Source: Anaerolineaceae bacterium (lineage in GTDB: Bacteria; Chloroflexota; Anaerolineae; Anaerolineales; Anaerolineaceae). From it: a DNA stretch of 62,464 bases. Made by a program: the position numbers and the translations under genes. Below, in pieces: positions 51,992 through 60,217 of this stretch. Every line of letters begins with the position of its first letter. Positions within the stretch are counted from its first letter, which is position 1. The stretch lies in assembly GCA_029975475.1 (NCBI GenBank), contig JARKPB010000020.1, forward strand, positions 1-62,464, read 5' to 3'. Under the pieces are notes generated by a model. It did not search any database. It was not told the origin of the DNA and was given only the letters and a program-made list of their open reading frames with translations.

Positions 51992-53398
51992 TCACGGTAG
52001 AGCAGTGATGGATTGAACCTGGTAATAACTGGCAGCGCAGCGGTTGATCCAGTCTTCGGGGTCGGGCCCGTAATCTCCCAGACTGGCGACCACATCGGTC
52101 TGGCGCACCAGCAGATTGCGCTGACCGGCAGCGATCTGCGCGTTGATCTCGCCGCTGCGCTGATCCCAGCGAGCCGAGCGAACAGCCAGCTCCGCGCGGT
52201 CCGCCAGCGGGAGGCTGAAGGTGCGCAGGAGATATACGGAGCCGGCCAGAAGGATAACGGTCAGCAGCGCGGAAACCCAGCGCTCGCGCCGGGCTAAGAA
52301 CCCCCTCAGCGATAACCCGCAGAGCCCCCCCAGGACCGCCAGACCGGTTAGCAGCGCCATGCGAGCCGGCATCAGCGCCCGACCAGTCGGGTATTGAGAA
52401 CCGGCGAAAACGCTCGGCGCGGTAACCGCCAGAATCAGCAGGAAAGTAACCGGGATGACGGCCGCCGCGAACAGCAAGGAGCGCCGCCAGCCAGGCCGGT
52501 AGGGAAGAAAGAGACCGGACAACGCGCCAGCCAGACCAAAAAAAACGAGGTTTGGCAGCGGTTGACCGCGTAAAGAGTAGACCACGAAATCCAGACCATA
52601 GCGCAGCGTTAATGAAACGAAGGCAGACAATGAATCTGGCGGCGGAAGGACAGCCTGACGCCAGACATTCGAGGGGGAAGCCAGCATCAACCCCATCGCG
52701 GCCAGCGAACCCGCCAGCAGCAGTCCCAAACGCCACACCGCCGGCCAGCGGAGAACGGTGTTTTGTCGGGCGAAGGCGAACAGGATCAAAATTAGGAGCA
52801 GGGCGGTTTGCAGCGCGGCGAAAGTCTCTGAAGACCCGGCGGCAAACCAGGCCAGCAGCATGCCGGCAGCCGCCGCTGCCGCGGCGCGCCAACCGCGCCA
52901 GCGCTGCCAGGCATACAGTCCAAAGGCAGCATTCAGCGCCAGCAGCGCCAGCGGTAGGGTGTAGTGAAACGCCCCCATGCGCCAGTAGAGCGTCTGGATG
53001 CGGTCTGGCGCCAGCAGGGCAAGAAAATAGGCCGTCAGGACGCCGCCCGTCAGAGAAAAAAGCCGGCCGGCCTGAAACAACCGCTTCAGCAGCACGGCAA
53101 ATCCGGCCGCCAGCAGCGCCAGCAGCAGGGCGGGCAGATAAGCCGGGGCAAATTCGCCGAGCAGATCGCTGGCTGCCACAAGGGGCAAAGCGCTAAAACG
53201 ATTACCGCCGGTCTCCCACCATTCCACCTGCGCCTGCCAGAAACCGCGGCCGCGCAAAAATCCGCTGTAACAGTAATCGTCTGCCCACAGCCGGCTGTGG
53301 CTGCCCGCCGCGGCGAAGAGAACCAGACCAATCAGCCCGGCCAGCAGCAAAAGGCCAGCCGCCCATTTGAACAGCGGCGGGTTAAATCTTGTTTTCAT
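51992..53398 (-). CDS. Polytopic membrane protein, DUF6056-like (GT-C-type fold)
   Basis: A 468-residue protein with about 11 to 12 membrane helices. The first extracytoplasmic loop carries LWADDYCYSGF, an acidic motif in the place used by GT-C glycosyltransferases for the lipid-sugar donor, and matches DUF6056. It could transfer sugars from polyprenyl carriers to an acceptor outside. The C-terminal 80 residues are soluble. Its start overlaps the stop of the GT39-like gene by 4 nt. Confidence 0.75.
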   Translation of the reverse strand: MKTRFNPPLFKWAAGLLLLAGLIGLVLFAAAGSHSRLWADDYCYSGFLRGRGFWQAQVEWWETGGNRFSALPLVAASDLLGEFAPAYLPALLLALLAAGFAVLLKRLFQAGRLFSLTGGVLTAYFLALLAPDRIQTLYWRMGAFHYTLPLALLALNAAFGLYAWQRWRGWRAAAAAAAGMLLAWFAAGSSETFAALQTALLLILILFAFARQNTVLRWPAVWRLGLLLAGSLAAMGLMLASPSNVWRQAVLPPPDSLSAFVSLTLRYGLDFVVYSLRGQPLPNLVFFGLAGALSGLFLPYRPGWRRSLLFAAAVIPVTFLLILAVTAPSVFAGSQYPTGRALMPARMALLTGLAVLGGLCGLSLRGFLARRERWVSALLTVILLAGSVYLLRTFSLPLADRAELAVRSARWDQRSGEINAQIAAGQRNLLVRQTDVVASLGDYGPDPEDWINRCAASYYQVQSITALP

Positions 53399-54879
53399 GG
53401 CTGCCCGCCCCGCAGGTCAAACAGCCAGACTCGCCGGGTTTGAATCACCAGCGGATAATGCGCCAGCAGATATTCTTTCACTTCCGGCTGACGATCCAGG
53501 TCCTCCAGCAGGGTTACCAGGAAGTAATCCCGTCCTTCCGTCTCGGCGCGGATCAGCGCAGCCGCATCCAGGGTCTGACCGGAGTCGCGGCGCACAGCGA
53601 AATCGCCGCTGCTGAGCCAGTTGACCGGGCGAATCCAGCCCCAGTATTCCAGGCGGTAGCCGTAATCTTCGCTGAGCGCGACCACAGATTTATCCAGCCC
53701 GATCTGCTGCCCCAGATTTTGCCAGAAGGCAGCTTCAGGGCGGTAATCCGTGCGCCGCAGTTCCGCCCGCGCCTGGTAGGCCGATAAACCGGCAGCGCTA
53801 AAAAGCATCAGCGCGGCCAGGATCCGCCAGATCAGGCGTTCACCCGCCAGGCGGTCAAAAATTACCTGGGCCAGCCCGGCGAGAGCCAGAGCAGCAAACG
53901 GGATCAACGGGAGTTGATAATAATCATGGGTGGCGGTGTGGTGAGAAAGGGCAAATCCCATCAGGACTTCGCCGGCAAAACCCGCGCTGATCAACCAGCG
54001 CGCCGGTCCGCGGGGTAGGAGCAACAGCCCGAGCCCGGCCAGCAGCAGCCAGGGCAGGCTAAACACGCTCTGCAAAATATTCCACCAGCGCAGGTAGAAG
54101 ACTGGATCCAGCCAGTATTGCGGGAAGAAGCGCATGGCGGTCTGGCCGGCTAAAATACCGTTGATCCACACGCCCCAGATCCAGTACGCCGCGAAGGGCA
54201 TTAAAACCAGGGCAGCAAGCGCCCAGACTTTGCCGACCCGCCAGAATCCGCGCCCGTAACGCCAGATAACCCCGGCCAGGAAGAGCGGCCCGATAAAAAA
54301 TACCGCGGTTGATTTGATAAACACCGCCAGCCCGCCCAGCAGCCCGGCTGCTATCAGGCGCGGCCAGGAGGGCTCTTCAAGGCAGACATCCAGACCGTAG
54401 AGCGCCCAGATCAACAGGGCGGTCATCAGCGGATCGGGCATGAATACCCGGCTGGCGAGGATGCCGTACGGCAGGACCAGGAAAAAACCAAGGGCAAAAA
54501 GGGCAGCCGCGGGCGAAAAATGGCGGCGCGCGAAAAGGAAAAGCGCCAGCCCGCCCAGGCACCAGAAGGCGATTGAGAGCGCGCGCGGAATCCACAATTG
54601 TTCTGACCCGGCCAGGCGGTAACCCCAGGCGCTGAGCGTCTCGACAATTTGCGGTTCCACCAGCCCTTCCAGCCGGCCGTAAGCCACAGCGCGCTGACGC
54701 TGCCATTCAGGCACGCCGGTCAAATCCGCGTAATACAGGCCGCGGGCGATCACAGCGGAATGAAGCTGGCGGGTGGGATGAAATTCAAGCGGGAGATCGC
54801 TTAAATCGCTCAACCGCGCCGCCAGGCCAAAACTCAACAGAATGAACGCGCCCAGCCAGGGCAGCAGCCTGCGGATCAT
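53395..54879 (-). CDS. Glycosyltransferase family 39/PMT-like membrane protein
   Basis: A 494-residue integral membrane protein with about ten helices. The first loop holds FHPTRQLHSAVIARGLYY, and RVFMPDPLMTALLIWALYG follows. SHHTATHDYYQLPLIPFAAL is typical of the ArnT/PMT-2 group, which moves sugars from polyprenyl phosphate on the outer face. The start ATG at 54879 follows GGAGG with 4-nt spacing; the longer frame to 55161 lacks a site and runs inside the GT2 gene. Overlaps the GT2 stop and the DUF6056 start by 4 nt each. Confidence 0.85.
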   Translation of the reverse strand: MIRRLLPWLGAFILLSFGLAARLSDLSDLPLEFHPTRQLHSAVIARGLYYADLTGVPEWQRQRAVAYGRLEGLVEPQIVETLSAWGYRLAGSEQLWIPRALSIAFWCLGGLALFLFARRHFSPAAALFALGFFLVLPYGILASRVFMPDPLMTALLIWALYGLDVCLEEPSWPRLIAAGLLGGLAVFIKSTAVFFIGPLFLAGVIWRYGRGFWRVGKVWALAALVLMPFAAYWIWGVWINGILAGQTAMRFFPQYWLDPVFYLRWWNILQSVFSLPWLLLAGLGLLLLPRGPARWLISAGFAGEVLMGFALSHHTATHDYYQLPLIPFAALALAGLAQVIFDRLAGERLIWRILAALMLFSAAGLSAYQARAELRRTDYRPEAAFWQNLGQQIGLDKSVVALSEDYGYRLEYWGWIRPVNWLSSGDFAVRRDSGQTLDAAALIRAETEGRDYFLVTLLEDLDRQPEVKEYLLAHYPLVIQTRRVWLFDLRGGQP

Positions 54880-55829
54880 TCCCCCTCCTTTCCGGCGGAG
54901 AAGCGGCGGCGGCGGCGCGCCAGCACGCGTTCTTTTATACCGCGCAAACCCAGACGGGCAAAAGGAATGTAAAGGATGCGCTTCCATTCCAGCAGGGCTT
55001 CGCGCCAGTCCAGTTTTAACGCGCGGATGTAACCCTGCCAGGCTTCCACCTCGCGCCCGGCGTCCAGCAAATAGCGGGCGTTGAAGCGTTCCGCGCCGGC
55101 CCGGGCGGAGCGGCTGCAGCGCTGCAAGGTCGGGGCGATCTCCGGCTGCAGCGCGGCCCAATCCAGGATGCGAAAGGCTTCCGCGCCAAATTCCGCCGCG
55201 CGGGCGACATTCTTGGCCTGCTCGTGATAGCGCGCTTCAGCCCAGGCCTGACCGGCATATACCATCGGAGCGAGCGCCGACATCCGCACCCAGAGGTGAT
55301 GATCCAGCAAAAAATGGTAGGAGAGGTCCAGGTATCCGGCCTGTTCCAGGACCGCGCGGCGCATAAAGACGCCCGGTTGGCCGAGAATCCGAAAACAGAG
55401 CAGGTCTTTCAGCCCCCACTGCCGGTAGCGCATCCGGTTCGTGCGCCGTCCGGCGGCATCCACCGCGTAGACATCGCCGTACACCAACCCCGCTTCGGGG
55501 TGAGCTTGCAGCAGGCGCACGGCAGCGCTGACCGCGCCGGGCAGGTAGCAGTCATCCGAATTCAGCCAGGCGACATACTCGCCGCGGGCGCGGCGCAGGC
55601 CCTTGTTAATCGCATCCGCCTGACCGTTATCCCTTTCGCTGACCTGCCAGGCCAGGCGGTCCGAATAGCGCCGGATGATTTCCACGCTGCCGTCGGTTGA
55701 ACCGCCGTCCACCACCAGGTATTCCAGGTTGGGGTAATCCTGCTGCAGCACCGAACGCAGGGTCTGTTCCAGAAAGGCAGCCTGGTTATAAGAAGGCGTA
55801 ACGATCGATACCAGCGGAGCTTCAGACAT
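54876..55829 (-). CDS. Glycosyltransferase family 2
   Basis: A 317-residue GT2 enzyme. SIVTPSYNQAAFLEQTLRSV, DGGSTDGSVEIIRRY and NSDDCYLPG are conserved. The C-terminal 90 residues (after residue 225) are basic and unlike the first GT2. The two GT2 proteins share the first 120 residues closely, suggesting duplication within the cluster. The start follows the DUF115 gene stop by 2 nt. Substrate unknown. Confidence 0.92.
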   Translation of the reverse strand: MSEAPLVSIVTPSYNQAAFLEQTLRSVLQQDYPNLEYLVVDGGSTDGSVEIIRRYSDRLAWQVSERDNGQADAINKGLRRARGEYVAWLNSDDCYLPGAVSAAVRLLQAHPEAGLVYGDVYAVDAAGRRTNRMRYRQWGLKDLLCFRILGQPGVFMRRAVLEQAGYLDLSYHFLLDHHLWVRMSALAPMVYAGQAWAEARYHEQAKNVARAAEFGAEAFRILDWAALQPEIAPTLQRCSRSARAGAERFNARYLLDAGREVEAWQGYIRALKLDWREALLEWKRILYIPFARLGLRGIKERVLARRRRRFSAGKEGE

Positions 55830-55831
55830 AC

Positions 55832-56644
55832 TTAAAACAGGCTCTCATAATCGACCTTGGGAAATATTTGCAGCTTCCCGCCAATCGTGGCGTCCAGCAC
55901 GCATCGCCCATCCGCCTCAAAAGCCTGACGCGCCAAAGCGTAGCCGATTTCCGACGTATCCAGATCGGGTAATTGCCAGCGGAAACCTTTGCCAAAATAG
56001 CCCGGGGTAAAGTGATTGGGGTCGTCGCCCTGCGATACCACCGTGGTGTTGGGTTTGCCCTGGGTAACAAAACTGTGGTCAACTCCGATCAGAATTACGG
56101 TGGAAAACCCCATGTGATAGGCGAGCTGCAAAGCCACATTGGTGACCGTGGCGCTTTCCCAGATGCGGCCGGCAGCGTTGCGGGCGAATTTCGGCCCGGT
56201 GTAGGTGGTAAAGAGGTAATGAATATTTTCCGCCGGCGCCAACCAGCGGCGCGCCCGCCAGGAGACAAAGAGCGGGATCCCCAGCCCCTGAAAGTCGCGG
56301 TAGCACTGCTCCATCACCAGATCATTAACGGTGACGATGCAGCTGGTTGAAAAGCCGATCTGATCAAACGCCATGTAAATGCGGTTCATCCCGAAGGTGA
56401 ATTCGCCCTTCAGGCGCGAGAGATCGGTTTTTTGCAGGCTCGGGCCGTTGCCGATGATAAAACAGCGTTCGCCCTGGCGGCTGTTGCGCAGGGCGTTCAG
56501 GCGGCGGATCGAGTCGCGCCGCCAGGGATGCAGCGCGGCGGAGGGCCACTGTGCGGCGCGCGCCAGCCCGTCGCGGGTATCCCGCAGTACGCCTAACAGC
56601 GGCGCCGGCAGGGATTGCTTCACCTTTTCGCGCAGCGTGCTCAT
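55832..56644 (-). CDS. DUF115 / MptE-like protein (Maf-related)
   Basis: A 270-residue protein. The core RCFIIGNGPSLQKTDLSRLK, GMNRIYMAFD and IGVDHSFV segments match the DUF115 family, which includes archaeal 6-hydroxymethylpterin diphosphokinase MptE and the motility-associated Maf glycosyltransferases. In a glycan cluster, a nucleotide-sugar or pseudaminic-acid-type transferase is more plausible than pterin synthesis. Overlaps the SDR gene stop by 4 nt. Confidence 0.8.
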   Translation of the reverse strand: MSTLREKVKQSLPAPLLGVLRDTRDGLARAAQWPSAALHPWRRDSIRRLNALRNSRQGERCFIIGNGPSLQKTDLSRLKGEFTFGMNRIYMAFDQIGFSTSCIVTVNDLVMEQCYRDFQGLGIPLFVSWRARRWLAPAENIHYLFTTYTGPKFARNAAGRIWESATVTNVALQLAYHMGFSTVILIGVDHSFVTQGKPNTTVVSQGDDPNHFTPGYFGKGFRWQLPDLDTSEIGYALARQAFEADGRCVLDATIGGKLQIFPKVDYESLF

Positions 56645-57408
56645 TCGGTGCTCAACCTCGCTGTCGCGCCGCCGTCCACGATCAGCGCCTGGCCGGTCAT
56701 GAAGGACGACTGACGGCTGTCCGCCAGGAAGAGGATCGCTTTGGCGATTTCCTCGGGTTTGCCCACCCGCCCGTTAACCGTCTTGCGCGCCAAATTTTCC
56801 AGCCGGTCGAGCAGGCTTTCACCGCCCAGGTGACCGCGGTCGAGGCCGGCGCGCAGCATCGGCGTGTCCACCGCGCCGGGCAAAATGGCGTTGACGCGGA
56901 TATTGTCGCGGGCGAACTCAATCGCCATCGCGCGGGTCAGCGCCAGCATACCGCCCTTGCTGGCAGCGTAAGCGGCGATATTGGCTGATGTCTGCACGGC
57001 GTGAACCGAAGAAACATTGACAATCGCGGCCGTTCCGGCGGCCTTCAGCAGCGGGTACGCCAGCTGAGCGCTTAAGAACACCGGCCGCAAGTTGGAATTC
57101 ATGACCGCGTCCCACTCTTCCACGGTGGTATCCAGCAGCGGTTTGGCGATCTGCAGCGCGGCGTTATTGATCACCGCGTGCAGCGCGGGCGTGAACGCTC
57201 GGGCGGAGTCGTAAATGCGCTCCATTTCTTCCGGCCGCGAAATATCCGCCTGAATAAACAGGCCGTCGGCAGGGAAATCCTCGCCGACCGGATTGCGGTC
57301 CACTCCGATCACGCGCCAGCCGGCGCTGTGAAAGACGCTGACCGTCGCCCGGCCTACGCCGCCGGCCGCGCCGGTGATCAGCATGGTTAAAGCTCGCTGT
57401 GAGGTCAA
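56641..57408 (-). CDS. Short-chain dehydrogenase/reductase
   Basis: A 255-residue classical SDR. The cofactor motif TGAAGGVGRATV, NNAALQIA, the catalytic Ser in VNVSSVHAVQ, and YAASKGG (Tyr and Lys) are present, with PGAVDTPM after. It reduces or oxidises a hydroxyl group of a small molecule with NAD(P). The start is TTG at 57408, supported by GGAGG 5 nt upstream, giving MTSQRALTML. An ATG at 57384 is also in frame. It follows the 2-hydroxyacid dehydrogenase gene by 17 nt; together they may make a modified sugar acid for the cluster. Confidence 0.9.
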   Translation of the reverse strand: MTSQRALTMLITGAAGGVGRATVSVFHSAGWRVIGVDRNPVGEDFPADGLFIQADISRPEEMERIYDSARAFTPALHAVINNAALQIAKPLLDTTVEEWDAVMNSNLRPVFLSAQLAYPLLKAAGTAAIVNVSSVHAVQTSANIAAYAASKGGMLALTRAMAIEFARDNIRVNAILPGAVDTPMLRAGLDRGHLGGESLLDRLENLARKTVNGRVGKPEEIAKAILFLADSRQSSFMTGQALIVDGGATARLSTE

Positions 57409-57425
57409 ATTTTCCTCCGCTGAAA

Positions 57426-58403
57426 TTAACGGGATAATTTCTGCCGCCACGCTTCCAGGTCGTCATGGGGGATCCCCAGGCCGTCCAGCAGGTTGCGGAT
57501 GGTGGACCAGTGCACGCGCTCCCAGGCCGACGGGCTGGAGTTGGAGTTATGCGGGGCGAGCATCACCTGGTCCATCTGCTTGAGGGGCGAATCAGCCGGC
57601 AGCGGCTCGTGCTCAAAGACATCCAGGGCTGCCCCGGCGATCTGTCCGCTGCGCAGCGCGGCGATGAGCGCCGGCTCATCCACCACGGGACCGCGCGAGG
57701 TGTTGATCAGCACCGCCGAAGGCCGCATCAGCGCCAGGGTGCGCGCGTTGATTAAATGGCGGCTGGTCGGATTCAAGTCGGTGTGCAGGCTGACGAAATC
57801 AGCGCGCGAAAGCAATTCCTCCAGGCTGAGGGACTCCACCCCGTTTTCCAGCAGGAAATCGGGAGCGATCGGCTGAATGTCGTTGCCAAGCAGTTTCATG
57901 CCAAAGGCGCGCGCGCGGCGCAGCACGGCTTTGCCAATGTTGCCAACCCCGATGACCCCCAGCGTGCACTCGCTGAGCGAGCGGCCGGGGATCTTTTCCC
58001 ATTCGCCGGATTTCATCGCGCGGTCCATCCACGGCTGGCGGCGCGCGAAAGCCAGGATGTAACCGAGGGTTGAATCGGCCACCGGCAGGGTGAAAGCGTT
58101 GGGCGTGTTGCGCACCTGGATGCCCAGGCGCTCTGCCTCCGCTTTGTGGATCGAATCGATGCCGATGCCCCACTTGGAGATAACTTTCAGGCGCGGCAGG
58201 CAGGCGGCCAGGACGCGCGGGGTGTAGCGGTCGTCGCCGCAGATCGCGCCGTCAAATTGCCCCGCGTAGCGCAGGATCTCGTCTTCTTCCAGGCGCTCAT
58301 GGACATCCGGGACGATTAATTCCACACCGTAATGGTCAAACAGCGGGGCGAAGCGCTGGCGAAAGGGCAGCATATAAGGAGCGGAGAAGAGAACCGTTGG
58401 CAT
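57426..58403 (-). CDS. D-isomer-specific 2-hydroxyacid dehydrogenase (SerA-like)
   Basis: A 325-residue NAD-dependent dehydrogenase. The Rossmann motif is GVGNIGKA; the active-site Arg is in LINTSRGPVVDE, the Glu in DVFEHEPLP and the His in LAPHNSNSS. It lacks the ACT domain of full SerA, so it is not a regulated phosphoglycerate dehydrogenase. The substrate may be a sugar-derived 2-hydroxy acid used in the glycan cluster. First gene of that operon; an extended -10 (TGGTATAAT) lies upstream and AGAGG precedes the ATG. Confidence 0.9.
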   Translation of the reverse strand: MPTVLFSAPYMLPFRQRFAPLFDHYGVELIVPDVHERLEEDEILRYAGQFDGAICGDDRYTPRVLAACLPRLKVISKWGIGIDSIHKAEAERLGIQVRNTPNAFTLPVADSTLGYILAFARRQPWMDRAMKSGEWEKIPGRSLSECTLGVIGVGNIGKAVLRRARAFGMKLLGNDIQPIAPDFLLENGVESLSLEELLSRADFVSLHTDLNPTSRHLINARTLALMRPSAVLINTSRGPVVDEPALIAALRSGQIAGAALDVFEHEPLPADSPLKQMDQVMLAPHNSNSSPSAWERVHWSTIRNLLDGLGIPHDDLEAWRQKLSR

Positions 58404-58436
58404 AAGTTCCTCTGAATATCAGTAAAGGATGACGAA

Positions 58437-58445
58437 ATTATACCA
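58437..58445 (-). promoter_or_regulatory. Extended -10 promoter of the glycan cluster
   Basis: Minus-strand TGGTATAAT (TG-n-TATAAT) about 35 nt before the first start codon. No -35 hexamer is needed for extended -10 promoters and none is visible. Confidence 0.6.
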
Positions 58446-58543
58446 TCCAGCGCGGGCCGGGCGAGGACAGGCAGGCGCGCCCAGGCTGCGCGGTTTCATC
58501 CGCAGCGCTTTCGCCCGGGAAAGGGCAGGGCAGAAACCGGCGG

Positions 58544-59413
58544 CTACGGCCGGTAAGCGCAGCGGAATCCGCTGGCGCTGCCGAGAAGATCCGGGAAAGT
58601 CCTGAGGCGGCCGGAAACCCGCAGATAAGCCGGTTCGTTGTACCAGGAGCCGCCGCGAAGCACGCGGTACCCGCCGCCCTGCGGGCCGGGTGGGTTGCGA
58701 GATGGAGCGCTCTCATAATAATCTCCACTGTACCAGTCAGCCGCCCATTCCCAGACGTTACCGGCCATATCTTCGGCTCCGTACGGGCTGGCTCCCTCCG
58801 GGTAGCTGCCGACCCTGACCGTGTCTGCGGCCAGGAAATTTGCCAGGCTGCTGGTCGGAGCCTGATCCCCCCACGGGTACAGGCGCCCGTCTGTGCCGCG
58901 CGCCGCCTTCTCCCACTGCGCCTCGGTGGGCAGACCTTCCCCGGCCCAGGCGCAGTAGGCGCTGGCCTGGTTCCAGTCCACGTAAACCACCGGGAAATCT
59001 GCAAAAGCCGCCTGGCGGTAGTAGCTGCCGCGGGAGAAGGAGCGTTCCTCTCTGGGCGGGGTGCAGCCGCCGGCGCTGACGCACCGCTGATACTGGGCGT
59101 TGGTCACCTCAAAGCGGTCGATCCAGTAAGCGTCCAGATAAACCTGCCGCCCGGGCTTCTCGCCGGGTTCCGCGCCAGGGTCACCCTCCGCCGCGCCCAT
59201 CCAGAACTCGCCCGCCGGCACGCAGACCATCTCCCCGCCGTCAGCCGGGTTGACCCAGCGCTGGCCCGCCCGGGCACATTCATCTGCGCCGCCGGGGGTG
59301 AGCTGAGGATCGTCCCGGGGAGAAAGCGGTTCTGCGGCCGCGCCGCAGCCGGCGGTCAGCAGGACAGTCCAGCAGAAAGAGAGGATGAGCAGGGTAAAGC
59401 GGGATAGTTTCAT
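58544..59413 (-). CDS. FGE/SUMF1-fold lipoprotein, paralogue of the DGR target
   Basis: A 289-residue lipoprotein with lipobox TAGC (Cys about 23). The FGE-sulfatase (SUMF1) fold begins WVNPADGGEMVCVPAGEFWM and includes RFEVTN, PWGDQAP, EDMAGNVWEWAADWYSG and RGGSWYNEP. The catalytic Cys pair of true FGE near RGGSW is absent, so it is a binding scaffold (C-type lectin fold) rather than an oxidase. It shares long near-identical coding stretches with the DGR target at the right end of the window. Its C-terminal segment aligns with the template repeat by residue but has many non-adenine changes, so it is not a current target. An ext -10 lies at 59483-59491. Confidence 0.9.
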   Translation of the reverse strand: MKLSRFTLLILSFCWTVLLTAGCGAAAEPLSPRDDPQLTPGGADECARAGQRWVNPADGGEMVCVPAGEFWMGAAEGDPGAEPGEKPGRQVYLDAYWIDRFEVTNAQYQRCVSAGGCTPPREERSFSRGSYYRQAAFADFPVVYVDWNQASAYCAWAGEGLPTEAQWEKAARGTDGRLYPWGDQAPTSSLANFLAADTVRVGSYPEGASPYGAEDMAGNVWEWAADWYSGDYYESAPSRNPPGPQGGGYRVLRGGSWYNEPAYLRVSGRLRTFPDLLGSASGFRCAYRP

Positions 59414-59482
59414 GCGAACAGTGATCGAACAGCGGCAGCCGGCAAACGCACCCGGGCCGCAGCGAAGAATGCGGACAGCAAA

Positions 59483-59491
59483 ATTATATCA
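59483..59491 (-). promoter_or_regulatory. Extended -10 promoter of the FGE lipoprotein
   Basis: Minus-strand TGATATAAT (TG-n-TATAAT). The predicted leader of about 65 nt has no clear ribosome-binding site. Confidence 0.5.
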
Positions 59492-59560
59492 TCCCGCGCG
59501 GGATGGGCGGGGGAAGCCGCCAGGAAATTGATCCTTCCCGGTGGTGTGCCAGTCCGATGC

Positions 59561-59629
59561 GCCCGGCTTTAAGACCGCGGGGTCAGAAAGCCGGGCTATT
59601 CGATTTTTGTCCGAAATTCAATTCGGACA
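59561..59629 (-). ncRNA. Structured region downstream of the template repeat
   Basis: Two strong stems lie 90-160 nt past the template repeat in its direction of transcription. TGTCCGAA (59608-59615) pairs with TTCGGACA (59622-59629), and GCCCGGCTTT (59561-59570) pairs perfectly with AAAGCCGGGC (59587-59596), with GACC/GGTC inside its loop. In known DGRs the RNA 3' of the template is needed for cDNA priming by RT-Avd. That role here is an inference; the stems may also simply end the transcript. Confidence 0.45.
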
Positions 59630-59718
59630 GGGGCAGCTGGCGCTCGCTTTCCGGGCACGCTGACAGGGTCTGGCGTCCTTGCTAACCCGGCCAAATCTGG
59701 CCCGTATACCAGGTGGAA

Positions 59719-59832
59719 TGCGATAGGGAACAGCGGAACCCGTTGTTGTTCCTTGTGTTGTCGGGATTGTTCCTGTTGCGGTTAGATGACCGCAGGTTCC
59801 TCGCTTCATTGTTCCAGGACCCGCCGCGTTCT
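59719..59832 (-). repeat. DGR template repeat (TR)
   Basis: A 114-nt noncoding copy of the 3' end of the target gene, read on the minus strand. In the target frame it would give RGGSWNNEARNLRSS and then Asn-rich residues, with AAC or AAT at most positions that vary. It matches 61342-61455 with 25 differences, all at adenines of the template strand (about 36 adenines in total, hand count). It begins 13 nt downstream of the avd stop. Left and right borders are set where the first non-adenine mismatches occur. Confidence 0.93.
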
Positions 59833-59845
59833 CTCCCCAGCGCCC

Positions 59846-60217
59846 CTACACACAGAAATTACTTTCTGATTGTGCCGCCTTTGCTTTGTTCATCCAACCA
59901 CCCAGCAGCTTTCCTACCTCTATTACCAGGCGACTGATATGCTCATACTGAGAAATGCTGATCCATGAGCGGGCAAAGCACAGCCGCAGATAAAACCGTA
60001 ATTTATCTAATTCTATGTCTGCCAGAATTAATTCCTGGCGATGATTATCCCTGTCCCGGACCGCCTTAAGAAGGTATTCATGGAATAAAAAAACGGAATC
60101 TTCTAATCGCCGGGCTAGCCGGAACCGCTCATGCTTCGGAAACTTATCACAGTATCCCAACAGGCAAATAGATAAATCATAGGTTTTTGTAAATATCGGG
60201 GATTCAGTTGGGTGCAT
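59846..60217 (-). CDS. avd: DGR accessory variability determinant (Avd-like)
   Basis: A 123-residue helical protein. Helices around TKTYDLSICLLGYCDKFPKH, RRLEDSVFLFHEYLLKAV and LRFYLRLCFARSWISISQYE fit the four-helix-bundle (S23-like) Avd family. Avd forms a basic pentamer that binds the reverse transcriptase and the template RNA and is required for mutagenic cDNA synthesis. The start lies within the last 14 nt of the RT gene. It ends 13 nt before the template repeat. This gene and the RT gene look more AT-rich than their neighbours, consistent with horizontal transfer. Confidence 0.9.
   Translation of the reverse strand: MHPTESPIFTKTYDLSICLLGYCDKFPKHERFRLARRLEDSVFLFHEYLLKAVRDRDNHRQELILADIELDKLRFYLRLCFARSWISISQYEHISRLVIEVGKLLGGWMNKAKAAQSESNFCV

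Noticed and set aside
51157-52892. Minus-strand frames of 312 codons over the GT2 and DUF6056 genes
   Set aside because: Out of frame with the real GT2 and membrane-protein genes and without recognisable features.
58560-58660. C-terminus of the FGE lipoprotein as a second active variable repeat
   Set aside because: Several mismatches to the template are at C, G or T positions (for example GGG to GGC and TCT to TCC), which adenine-directed homing would not make.
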